Shown: positions 16,844-24,806 of the stretch, piece by piece
Layout of the letters: each line of letters starts with the position of its first letter
Numbering within the stretch: the first letter of the stretch is position 1
Assembly (NCBI GenBank): GCA_016208685.1
Contig: JACQXM010000051.1
Coordinates: 124,001 to 188,000, forward strand
Direction of reading: 5' to 3'
DNA: 64,000 nucleotides
DNA from: Planctomycetota bacterium
GTDB taxonomy: Bacteria > Planctomycetota > Phycisphaerae > UBA1845
Position numbers and translations under genes: made by a program
The notes under the pieces: generated by a model
The model's database searches: none
The model's input: only the letters and a program-made list of their open reading frames with translations
What the model was told of the DNA's origin: nothing

Positions 16844-19210
16844 CTATGGCGCTTCCGTCGCGCCAGGCGGCACGGACGCGCTGCGCTGAGCCGCTCGGTT
16901 TCGGGCTAGGGCTTCCTCCGCAAAGGTGATCTCCGGGTCGTCGGCGGGCAGCAGGTTGCGGCGCATCTCAAGGCACGCGATCCACCACGATTCCGCCTCG
17001 ACCCACCGGCCTTGATCATCGTGGATCTGCGCCAGAAGCTGCTGGCAATCGGCAATGTCGCTGTGCCGCGGGCCGCGTTTGGCGGTGTAAATCTCCAGCG
17101 CCTTGCGGCAGTTGGTCTCCGCCTCCGAAAGATCGCCCAATCTCCATCGGACCTTGGCCAGGCAGAACAAATTCCACGCCAGGGAGGGGTGATCCGCGGT
17201 CAGGCGACGCGAGCGGATGTCGACGGCCTCACGGACGACAGCCTCCTCCTCGACGTACTTGCCTCGGGCGCGAAGCACACCCGAGAGAAAGGTGAGGCGG
17301 GCGGCCAACGCCCGCTCGTTGTCTCCCGGGAGCCGTCGCACCATTTCAACCGCGTCTCGCACTGCGGTCTCGGCCACATCGAGCCGGTCCAGCGCCATGA
17401 GACACCAGCCGAGAGTACCCGTGCTCGTGGCCACATCGGCATGTTGCGCGCCCAGGAGCCGGCGGCGGATCTCCAGGGACTCGCGAACCAGCGGCTCGGC
17501 GTCTCGCGCTCGTCCTTGATCGATAAGGATGGAACCCAGGCCGTGCAGGGTTTCGGCAACCTCCAGGCTGTCCTGTCCAAACAGCCGGCGGCGCATGTCG
17601 AGGGCCTCGCGCAGGGGACCTTCGGCTCCCGCAAGATCGCGCTTCTCCTCAAGGTTGGCGGCAAGGTCGGTCAGTGCGTCGGCAAGGTTGGGGTCGTCGC
17701 CGACCGTGAGGCTTCGACGCAACTCCACCGCCTGTCGAAGATGCCGATCGGCCTCGACGTAGTGCCCCAGCGTGCCGTAGTGATTGCCCAGGGTCTGGTG
17801 AACGGACGCGGCGACTTCGGGCTGATCGACCAGTTCCCGTTGCAGACGGGCGGCGGCGTGGTCGAGAACCTCCCGAACCGTGAGGGCGCGTGGACCGATG
17901 TCCTCAGGATCCACGCCGGCGAGCATGTTTCGAAGAAAGCTACTGACCGCGGTGGCGGTGGCCGCGGATTGCAACGCGGCGTGCTCCGCGCGCCTTGCCT
18001 TGATCAGCGCCACGCTGATACCCGCGACGGCGAGCAGCAGGATTGCGAACGCCGCCACGATGCCGCCGACCAGCCCCTTGTTGCGCTTTGCAAACTTCCG
18101 AAGTTGGTACGCGCGGGTGGCGGGGCGGGCGACGATGGGTTCATCATTCAGGAACCGCAGGATATCGTCGCCCAGCTCGGCGGCGGACTGATAGCGTCGC
18201 TCCCTTTCCTTGGCCAGCGCTTTGGCGACGATGGTCTCGACGTCGCCGCGCAGCGCCGCGTCGACCGAGCCCAACCGTGTGGGTTCCTGTTCCCGTATCA
18301 GATTCCCGGCCTCGGAGAGTGACCGATCCCGCAGATCGTAGGGCAACCTCCCGGTGAGCAGTTCATAGAGCATGACGCCCAGGGAATAAACGTCGGACCG
18401 CAGATCGATCTCGTCGGGCCGCCCCGCGACCTGCTCGGGGCTCATGTAGGAAAGCGTGCCGATGATCTGACCGACCTCGGTATGCATCGTCATCATCTGC
18501 ACATCGGATCGCGTCGCCCGCGCCACGCCGAAGTCCAGAATCTTGGGCTGCGCGTGTCCGTCGTCCGCGGGTTCGACGAGGATGTTCGCGGGTTTCAGAT
18601 CGCGGTGGATGACGCCTTTCTGATGCGCGTGGTGCACTGCGTCGCATATCTTGGACATCAGCGCCAACCGCTGTCGCGCCGTGAGCCGGCCATGCGAGGC
18701 GAAATCCAGCAGCGAACGCCCCTGGACGTATTCCATCGCGAAGTAGGGGATGGGGCCGCCCGGTACCGCGGGATCGTCATGGGTGGCGGCCTCGTAGATC
18801 TGTGCGATGCCCGGGTGTCGAAGCTGGCCCAGGATCTGCACTTCATACTCGAAGCGTCGCCGCAACGACTCGGACAGCCCGGCGTGCCGGACCATCTTCA
18901 GGGCGACGCGTCGTCGCGGATGAATCTGCTCCGCTTCAAACACGGCGCCCATCCCGCCTTCGCCGATCTTTCGGACGAGGCGAAAGCGACCGATCTGTGC
19001 CGAGGGCTCGGCGGGCGCCCGCGCCGCCGGCGGGCCGTCGAGGAACCCGGTCGCGGCGGCGGCGTCGGCGGCGAGCAGTCGAACCACCGCCTGCCGCAGC
19101 GGCGCATCGTTCCCACAGCCCTCGTCGAGGAACCGCTCGCGTTCATCGCCGGTCCGCTCGCCGGCTTCGACGAACAGCCGCTTGATCAGTTGGTCGCGGT
19201 CGGCGCTCAC
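16844..19210 (-). CDS. Transmembrane Ser/Thr protein kinase with TPR repeats
   Basis: The 788-residue product starts at GTG 19210, six bases after the sigma stop. The kinase domain is complete: glycine loop GEGGMGAVFEAEQ (83), Lys near 105 (VALKMV), HRDLKPAN (202) and DFG (227). One membrane helix lies at about 383-405 (GGIVAAFAILLLAVAGISVAL). The C-terminal half carries kinesin-light-chain-like TPR units with the phrases LGNHYGTLGHYVEADRHLRQA and AEGPLREALDMRRRLFG. It forms the second ECF/kinase module of the window, on the opposite strand and tail to tail with the first. The two kinases differ widely in sequence, so this is not a recent duplication. The signal it senses is unknown. Confidence 0.92.
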   Translation of the reverse strand: MSADRDQLIKRLFVEAGERTGDERERFLDEGCGNDAPLRQAVVRLLAADAAAATGFLDGPPAARAPAEPSAQIGRFRLVRKIGEGGMGAVFEAEQIHPRRRVALKMVRHAGLSESLRRRFEYEVQILGQLRHPGIAQIYEAATHDDPAVPGGPIPYFAMEYVQGRSLLDFASHGRLTARQRLALMSKICDAVHHAHQKGVIHRDLKPANILVEPADDGHAQPKILDFGVARATRSDVQMMTMHTEVGQIIGTLSYMSPEQVAGRPDEIDLRSDVYSLGVMLYELLTGRLPYDLRDRSLSEAGNLIREQEPTRLGSVDAALRGDVETIVAKALAKERERRYQSAAELGDDILRFLNDEPIVARPATRAYQLRKFAKRNKGLVGGIVAAFAILLLAVAGISVALIKARRAEHAALQSAATATAVSSFLRNMLAGVDPEDIGPRALTVREVLDHAAARLQRELVDQPEVAASVHQTLGNHYGTLGHYVEADRHLRQAVELRRSLTVGDDPNLADALTDLAANLEEKRDLAGAEGPLREALDMRRRLFGQDSLEVAETLHGLGSILIDQGRARDAEPLVRESLEIRRRLLGAQHADVATSTGTLGWCLMALDRLDVAETAVRDAVEMVRRLPGDNERALAARLTFLSGVLRARGKYVEEEAVVREAVDIRSRRLTADHPSLAWNLFCLAKVRWRLGDLSEAETNCRKALEIYTAKRGPRHSDIADCQQLLAQIHDDQGRWVEAESWWIACLEMRRNLLPADDPEITFAEEALARNRAAQRSASVPPGATEAP

Positions 19211-19216
19211 GCTGGG

Positions 19217-19801
19217 TTACTCCGTGTGTTCGTCGTCGTCCAGCGAGAGCGCATCCCGTAGCCAGGCGCGGGCGAAGCGCCAGTCTCGCTCGATGGTCCG
19301 CAGGGGTGCGGCCATGGCCTGCGCCGTTTCCTCATGCGTCAAGCCGGCGAAGAAGCGAAGCATGACGATCCGATGCTCCCAGGGATAACGCGACTCGAAC
19401 CGGGTGAGTGCCTCATCCAGCGCCAGAAGCTCTGCATCAGGCGCCTCGGTCGCCACGATGAGCTGGTCGAGATCGACGCGGCGCCGGCCCCCGCCTCGTT
19501 TCAAAGCGCCGCGCGCGCGAGCCCGTTCGACCAGGATGTCACGCATGGCCCGGCCGGCGGTGAAGAAGAAGTGCGCTCGGTTCTCCCAACCGGCGTTGTC
19601 ACGTCCGACGAGGCGCACGAAGGCCTCGTGAACCAAGGCCGTGGGTTGCAGCGTCTGCCCCGGGGGGGTTCGCGACATCCAGGACTCGGCGATTTGTCGA
19701 AGCTCCGCATAGACCGCCCGCAGGACGTCAGCTTCGGCCTGTCGGTCGCCCCCCCGAGCGGCTTGCAGCAGGTGTGTCAGGTTGTCGGGGGCGCCGTCCA
19801 T
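19217..19801 (-). CDS. ECF-type RNA polymerase sigma factor
   Basis: The 194-residue product is a second planctomycete-type ECF sigma factor. Region 2 reads AVYAELRQIAESWM and TLQPTALVHEAFVRLVG, the linker carries the family's basic KRGGGRRR motif, and region 4 has GLTHEETAQAMAAPLRTIERDW as a helix-turn-helix. I chose the ATG at 19801 (MDGAPDNLTHLL), which gives the usual family length; the frame upstream is Pro/Arg-rich without features. No Shine-Dalgarno is visible. An AAGAAT box ends six bases before the ATG, which could allow a leaderless transcript. It is followed after six bases by its partner kinase gene. Confidence 0.9.
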   Translation of the reverse strand: MDGAPDNLTHLLQAARGGDRQAEADVLRAVYAELRQIAESWMSRTPPGQTLQPTALVHEAFVRLVGRDNAGWENRAHFFFTAGRAMRDILVERARARGALKRGGGRRRVDLDQLIVATEAPDAELLALDEALTRFESRYPWEHRIVMLRFFAGLTHEETAQAMAAPLRTIERDWRFARAWLRDALSLDDDEHTE

Positions 19802-19967
19802 CCAAGAATTCTTTCCCCGATTTGGCGGCCGGAGACCGCCCTTTTCGGCTGCATCCGGTGAGCGCCGGCGCTCTGATGCGGAACTCGCTGTCCGTACGAC
19901 CATTGTAGGCCGGAGGGACCGGGGTTGTAACGGCGGAATCAGAGACGGCAGGAAAGGGAGACCTAAG

Positions 19968-22379
19968 GTGTACAAGCTGTTTTCGGTGATATCGCTAACG
20001 GGCGTCATGTCGGCGGCCGCGTTCGGCCAGCCCACGTCGTTCACCTATCAGGGGCAGCTCAAGCAGGCCGGTTTGCCCGTAAACGGTACCGTTAATCTCG
20101 AGTTCTCCTTATGGGACGCGGATGCCGGCGGGAACCTCGTCGCCGGACCCTTGAGTCGACCGAACACTCAGGTCACCGACGGCTTGTTCAGCGTACTGCT
20201 CGACTTCCCGCCCGCCGTGTTCAACGGGGCGCGGCGCTGGCTCGAGGTGACCGTCGACGGCACACCGATGTCGCCGCGTCAGGAACTAACCGGCGTACCC
20301 TATGCCATTCACTCGACCAGGCCGTGGGAGACGAGCGGGAGCGACATCTCCTACGTCGACGGCGCCGTGGGTGTGGGAACCAGCACGCCTGCGCATCGGT
20401 TGGACGTGGCCGGCGATGCGAAACTGCGTGAGCGACTGGCGGTTGGGAACGACGCCGGGTTCGGCTCCAATTCGCCCTATGGCTTCGCGGACTTCGATGT
20501 CTCCCACGTTCACAACGACTTCGCGACCTCAGTGAACTGGTCGACGTACCGGTCCTACATGACGTTCGATCCCGGCGCCGATTTGGCCGCTCCCAGTTCG
20601 CTGTACAGCCACGACTTCGAGTGCATCACGCCCGCGGCCAACGATCGCGCCTATAACTACCTGCAAGGACCGTATCTCGGAGCGTTCCACCAGGGCAGCG
20701 GCAACGTCGGGCTTCTGGCCGGAGGAAACTTCGTCGCCCAGACGACCGGCAGCGGAAGCGTTGACTATCAGATCGGCGGGTACGTCGCCTCGGTCCTGGG
20801 GACCGGCGGTGCGGGCACCGGCACCATCCAGCGCAACGAGGGTCTGCAAGTAATCACCGGAAACTCCGGCGCCGCCGGAGCCACCATCGACAATGACTAC
20901 AGCATCTATGTGTTCAGCCCGCACCACACGCAACCGATCACAAATCACTACGGCATCTACCTCGAGGACCAGGACTTCGGGCAGAACGACAGCTTCGCCA
21001 TCTACTCGGTCGGCGGGACGAACTACCTCGGTGGGAACCTCGGCATCGGCACCAGTGCTCCGCAGGCCAAGCTGCACCTGGGCGGCCTGCCGGGTGTGGA
21101 CGGGATCATGTTCCCCGATGGTTCCTTGCAGACTTCGGCCGCCGGCTTGGGGGGCGGCGGGGGGGGGTTCTGGTCGCTCAGCGGCGCCGACATCTTCAAC
21201 AACAACGGCGGAAACGTCGGCATCGGGACGACAACCCCCCAAACCAAACTCGATGTCCGCGGCAGCCTGGTCCTGGATCCCGGCGGCAGCCCGACCCTCT
21301 ACACGGCCGCGACCGGCGGTGAGCAGAACCGGTTTCTGAATCTGATCAACTCCACGACCTTCCAGAGCGCTTCCGGTCTGAAGGCCGGCGGCATCCTCGT
21401 GTCCGACTCCTACGGTTACGCGAACCCCGGCAAGAACGACCTGGTCGTCAAGGGCACCGTTGGCATTGGAACGGCCACGCCCGGCTTTCCGCTGACGATT
21501 CGTACCAGCAACAGCTTCTTTGTCAGCGGCTATGGCTGGGTGCACACCAACGGCACGCAAGAGCTCGGCTCCTACGTCAGCGCCGGCGGCGGTTGGCTGG
21601 GCACGCGCTCCAACGATCCGCTTCACTTCTTTACCAACGACTCTTCGCCGCAGATGACACTCGCCACGTCGGGCAGATTGGGCATCGGAACCCAGACTCC
21701 CGTGTGCCCCCTTCACGCCCAAAGCTCCCAAACCGATGTCTCCGCGATTTTCGGCACCGCCGCCTCCGGTACGGCGAATGCCGGCGTGTACGGAGCCTCG
21801 ACGGCTTCCAATGGCAACGGAATCATCGGTGAAGCCCACAACGGCGGCTCGGCCTACGGCGTTTGGGGCCGCGCCGCAAACGGCATCGGCGGTTACTTTG
21901 AAGGTGGCGCCTACGCCATCTTCGCCAATGGAAGGGCGCGGGTCAGCGTCTTGGAGATCGCCGGCGCGGACGTGGCCGAGAAGTTTCCTTGCACGGACGA
22001 GTCCCCCGAGCTCGGCACCGTCATGGAGATCGACCCGGACCATGCCGGCCACCTCCGCGTCGCGCGTGAAGCGTATTGTCCCCGGGTTGCAGGCGTGGTC
22101 AGCGGGGCAGGCGATCTGCCGGTCGGCGCCGTCCTTGGACACCTGCCCGGCAACGAGGATGCACCGGCGATCGCGCTCTCCGGGCGCGTGTGGGTGCGCT
22201 GCGACGCGCGCCGCACGGCCATCGAGCCGGGCGACCTGCTGACCAGTTCCGACACACCGGGGCACGCCATGAAGGCCGCAGACCGTGAGCGTTCCCACGG
22301 CGCGATCCTTGGAAAGGCCATGTCGTCGCTGGCAAGGGGCGAGCGCGGCCTGGTTCTGGTCCTTGTCAATCTCCAATAG
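19968..22379 (+). CDS. Secreted YQGQL-type protein with GIGT repeats
   Basis: The 803-residue product starts at GTG 19968 behind GGAAAGGGAG and opens with a signal peptide (LFSVISLTGVMSAAAFG). The N-terminal domain begins FTYQGQLKQAGLPVNG and runs to about 120. The middle has five short units of the GIGTxTP type near 134, 359, 419, 500 and 572, typical of phage tail and trimeric surface proteins, plus a poly-Gly linker near 395. The C-terminal 140 residues, from GADVAEKFP, include ALSGRVWVR and GDLLTSSDTPGHAM. They resemble auto-processing G2/IMC-like tail domains; this is a tentative match. The signal peptide and setting argue for a cell-surface fibre rather than a phage gene. A paralogous N-terminal domain occurs in the gene at 42471. 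Confidence 0.8.
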   Translation: MYKLFSVISLTGVMSAAAFGQPTSFTYQGQLKQAGLPVNGTVNLEFSLWDADAGGNLVAGPLSRPNTQVTDGLFSVLLDFPPAVFNGARRWLEVTVDGTPMSPRQELTGVPYAIHSTRPWETSGSDISYVDGAVGVGTSTPAHRLDVAGDAKLRERLAVGNDAGFGSNSPYGFADFDVSHVHNDFATSVNWSTYRSYMTFDPGADLAAPSSLYSHDFECITPAANDRAYNYLQGPYLGAFHQGSGNVGLLAGGNFVAQTTGSGSVDYQIGGYVASVLGTGGAGTGTIQRNEGLQVITGNSGAAGATIDNDYSIYVFSPHHTQPITNHYGIYLEDQDFGQNDSFAIYSVGGTNYLGGNLGIGTSAPQAKLHLGGLPGVDGIMFPDGSLQTSAAGLGGGGGGFWSLSGADIFNNNGGNVGIGTTTPQTKLDVRGSLVLDPGGSPTLYTAATGGEQNRFLNLINSTTFQSASGLKAGGILVSDSYGYANPGKNDLVVKGTVGIGTATPGFPLTIRTSNSFFVSGYGWVHTNGTQELGSYVSAGGGWLGTRSNDPLHFFTNDSSPQMTLATSGRLGIGTQTPVCPLHAQSSQTDVSAIFGTAASGTANAGVYGASTASNGNGIIGEAHNGGSAYGVWGRAANGIGGYFEGGAYAIFANGRARVSVLEIAGADVAEKFPCTDESPELGTVMEIDPDHAGHLRVAREAYCPRVAGVVSGAGDLPVGAVLGHLPGNEDAPAIALSGRVWVRCDARRTAIEPGDLLTSSDTPGHAMKAADRERSHGAILGKAMSSLARGERGLVLVLVNLQ

Positions 22380-22403
22380 TGCCGACCAAGGGAGGCTTGA
22401 TCC

Positions 22404-23585
22404 ATGATCCACGATCGAACGCTTTGCCGGGCACCCGCCCTTACGATTGCTGCCTTCTTCCTGGCGGCGGGCATGTCGTGGGGCCAGGGCGTCGCGGAGG
22501 GTCCAGAGGCGCCAAAACCGCACGAGGTTCAGGAGGCACCCCTTGACTATCGCGAGCTTACCGCCAACGTTCGCGCCGCCGAGGCGCAGGCCAATAACGT
22601 CGTCGTGTACGGCCAGTGGCAGGGCCCGCCGCTGATCAACGGCATCCCCCAGGGATCCAAGGTCATCGACGGCGACATGATCGTACCAGGCGCCTTCGAC
22701 ACCGCGACGGCCGCCACCTACGCCGTGAACCTCTGGCCCGGCGGCATCGTGCCCTACGAATTCGACGGCAACGTCGACAACAATGAAGCCAACGCCATGC
22801 TCGCGGCCATGAGCTGGTGGGAGAATGTGGCATGGGTGGATTTTCGTCCCCGCAACGGCGATGACTATTTCATCCACATTCAAGACAATACCTTCAATAA
22901 CTCATCGGTCGGGAGGATCGACAACGGTCAGATTATCAACATCACCAACTGGAACAACACCGCGATCATGGCTCACGAGCTGGGGCACGCCCTGGGCTAC
23001 TGGCACGAACAGTCCGCCGTGGATCGCGACACCTATGTTACCATCAACACCGCGAACGTGTGTCAGAACTGTTGTCAGCAGAGCGACGGCAGCATGGGCT
23101 CGTGTAACTTCAACTTTCAGATCGAAGCCGCCTCGAACTCTTACGGGCCGTACGATTTTGACTCCGTGATGCACTACGGGCGCTGCGCTTTCTCATCCGA
23201 CGGGACGTGCGGGAACACCTGCCCGGGAATGGGCGAAACGGTGGTGGTCAAGGCTCCGTGGAACGCGGAATGGCAATGTGGCAATCCGCCGACCGACAAC
23301 ACGTTCATCGGCCAGCGGACGCACCTGAGCTATTGGGACGGCGTGGTTATGTCGTTCATGTACCCGCGGCCCAACTGGCGTTTCCAGTCCAGCCCGTGGG
23401 GGGCGGATTTCAACAGTGGGAGTTTCTTGCAGCCCTTCCTCAGCTTCACCAAGAGCTACAATGAAACGCCCGCGGGTGGAACGATGTGGGTGCTCGACCC
23501 GACCACGCTCTTTGTGAACTTCGAGCTCAACAAAGCGATGACCATTGCCGCGCCGACAGGGGTCGTGGTTCTGGACCGCCTGTAG
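22404..23585 (+). CDS. Secreted astacin-like zinc metalloprotease (M12A)
   Basis: The 393-residue product begins at an ATG behind AGGGAGG and has a signal peptide ending near GMSWGQG. A propeptide of about 75 residues precedes the catalytic domain. The zinc motif HELGHALGYWHEQSAVDRD (about 191) has all three His ligands, the catalytic Glu and the extended astacin signature. The Met-turn with the family Tyr is SVMHYG (about 254). Several Cys near 215-225 and 265-275 probably form disulfides. A C-terminal segment of about 60 residues has no known domain. The enzyme should hydrolyse proteins outside the cell. It lies 24 bases after the YQGQL-type surface protein gene on the same strand, so the two may be cotranscribed. 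Confidence 0.92.
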   Translation: MIHDRTLCRAPALTIAAFFLAAGMSWGQGVAEGPEAPKPHEVQEAPLDYRELTANVRAAEAQANNVVVYGQWQGPPLINGIPQGSKVIDGDMIVPGAFDTATAATYAVNLWPGGIVPYEFDGNVDNNEANAMLAAMSWWENVAWVDFRPRNGDDYFIHIQDNTFNNSSVGRIDNGQIINITNWNNTAIMAHELGHALGYWHEQSAVDRDTYVTINTANVCQNCCQQSDGSMGSCNFNFQIEAASNSYGPYDFDSVMHYGRCAFSSDGTCGNTCPGMGETVVVKAPWNAEWQCGNPPTDNTFIGQRTHLSYWDGVVMSFMYPRPNWRFQSSPWGADFNSGSFLQPFLSFTKSYNETPAGGTMWVLDPTTLFVNFELNKAMTIAAPTGVVVLDRL

Positions 23586-23785
23586 CAGGGGTGGAGGATC
23601 GCGGAGCCGGCGGTTCGCGTGCGGGGGGGAGGGTCGGGGGCGGTCACGCCGCGCCGCCGCGCGGCAAAACGGGGCTGCGTGGCATGGAGCGCACTATGGA
23701 TGAGTGCGGCGTTGCCGGAGGCCTTTAACAGTCCGTGGCGAGAACCGCGGGCCGACGTGTGGCACGTGCAAATTGCCCATGAGAT

Positions 23786-23804
23786 CACGGGTGAAAAGCC
23801 CGTG
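23786..23804. repeat. Small perfect hairpin between two secreted-protein genes
   Basis: CACGGG and CCCGTG form a six-pair stem around a seven-base loop (TGAAAAG). It lies about 200 bases after the astacin gene and 47 bases before the next start. There is no T tract, so it is not a classical terminator; it may be a dispersed repeat. Confidence 0.4.
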
Positions 23805-23851
23805 CCACGAGTTTCGGCACAGGCTGCCGATGACACAGTGGGAGGAACAAC

Positions 23852-24286
23852 ATGTTCACGCGAACGCTGATCACGAACACGCTGATGGTGCTTACAAGCG
23901 GAGCGATCATGTCATCCGCGAACTCCGGGCCGCCGGGAGTGGAACTGGTCCGCTTCACGATCGGCGGCGGCGGAGTTATTGCCGGCACCGGTGGCGACTT
24001 CGAGCTCTCCGGCACCATCGGCCAACCTGACGCCACGACGGTTCGCGGCGGGCTGTATGAGCTGTCGGGAGGCTATTGGTTCTCGACTCCCCCCGGCGAC
24101 TGCAATGAGGATGGAATCGCTGACTTGTACGATGTGGCGTCGTTCGAAGCCTGTATGACCGGTCCTGTTGGTCCGCCGCCCGTCGACCCCTGCCGCTGTT
24201 TCGACGTGGACCGTTCGGGGTCCGTTGACCTTGCCGATTTCGCAGCGGTCCAGGCGGTGTTCTCCACGTCGGGGGCGAGCCGCTGA
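23852..24286 (+). CDS. Small secreted protein with GTIGQ motif and dockerin-like tail
   Basis: The 144-residue product begins at an ATG behind GGGAGGAACA and has a signal peptide (LMVLTSGAIMSSANS). The first half holds GGDFELSGTIGQPDA, then GGLYELSGGYWF, a compact motif that also occurs in the protein at 44522-44965. The second half has two calcium-binding-like repeats, CNEDGIADLYDVASFEAC and FDVDRSGSVDLADFAAVQAV, arranged like a type I dockerin. No catalytic residues are apparent. The role is unknown: it could be an adaptor or marker protein carried on the surface through its dockerin-like tail. It follows the astacin gene on the same strand after 266 bases. Confidence 0.8.
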   Translation: MFTRTLITNTLMVLTSGAIMSSANSGPPGVELVRFTIGGGGVIAGTGGDFELSGTIGQPDATTVRGGLYELSGGYWFSTPPGDCNEDGIADLYDVASFEACMTGPVGPPPVDPCRCFDVDRSGSVDLADFAAVQAVFSTSGASR

Positions 24287-24684
24287 CGGCCGGCGGAGCT
24301 CCCACGGCTGCTTGCCGCGGTAGATCCGGTAGCGAGCGAGCACGGCCGGACGCAGCAACGAGTTTCAAGCGTGTGGTTCAGCCCCCTTCGAGCCGCAGCC
24401 CGAGCTCGAACTCAAGGGAGCCCGCACCGCCGGCCGTTTCGCCGGTACTGCGGTGCGCATCTGAGCCGTCACCCGAAAACGGTCCAGCCTGCGGCGCTGC
24501 TGCCTCGTCCTACGCGCCCGACTCCGCAAACCGGTAGTTACCGAAGCAGCTTTGTGGATACCGCGTTATGACGCGAAGAAAAGCCATCGATTGCGAGGGA
24601 TTGTGAATGGCGAGAATCCGCGGCATCCTGCGGAGAACATACGCCATTGGGCTCCTCGGCGCGTTTGGGCGGGGCCCCATAACG
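24287..24684. other. Intergenic region, no gene seen
   Basis: About 400 bases precede the decayed tRNA fragment. Short open frames on both strands show no family features. The last 45 bases look tRNA-like in places (GGGCTCCTCGGCGCG), but no acceptor or D stem can be built. Confidence 0.45.
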
Positions 24685-24719
24685 CCCGAGAGGCCAGAGG
24701 TTCGAGTCCTGTATCGCTC
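24685..24719 (+). pseudogene. Decayed tRNA 3'-half, near copy of tRNA-Val 3' end
   Basis: These 35 bases match the anticodon-stem-to-acceptor part of tRNA-Val (7694-7728) at 31 of 35 positions in the same orientation. The T stem has one mismatch, no 5' acceptor strand exists, and the upstream sequence gives only a distorted anticodon arm containing CCCATAA. It is not a functional tRNA. It could be the remnant of an attachment site or a degraded tRNA gene. Confidence 0.6.
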
Positions 24720-24806
24720 GACCGCCGGAGGTGCCATATTGTGGCACCCCAGCGCCGCGTTGCTTCTTATTGTGATCGTCCCACACGGGTGCTGCATATA
24801 CCCTGC

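Noticed and set aside
24640..24719. A functional tRNA-Met-like gene with CAT anticodon
   Set aside because: CCCATAA looks like an anticodon loop, but the stem is mispaired or the loop is 13-15 bases, and no 5' acceptor strand matches ATCGCTC.
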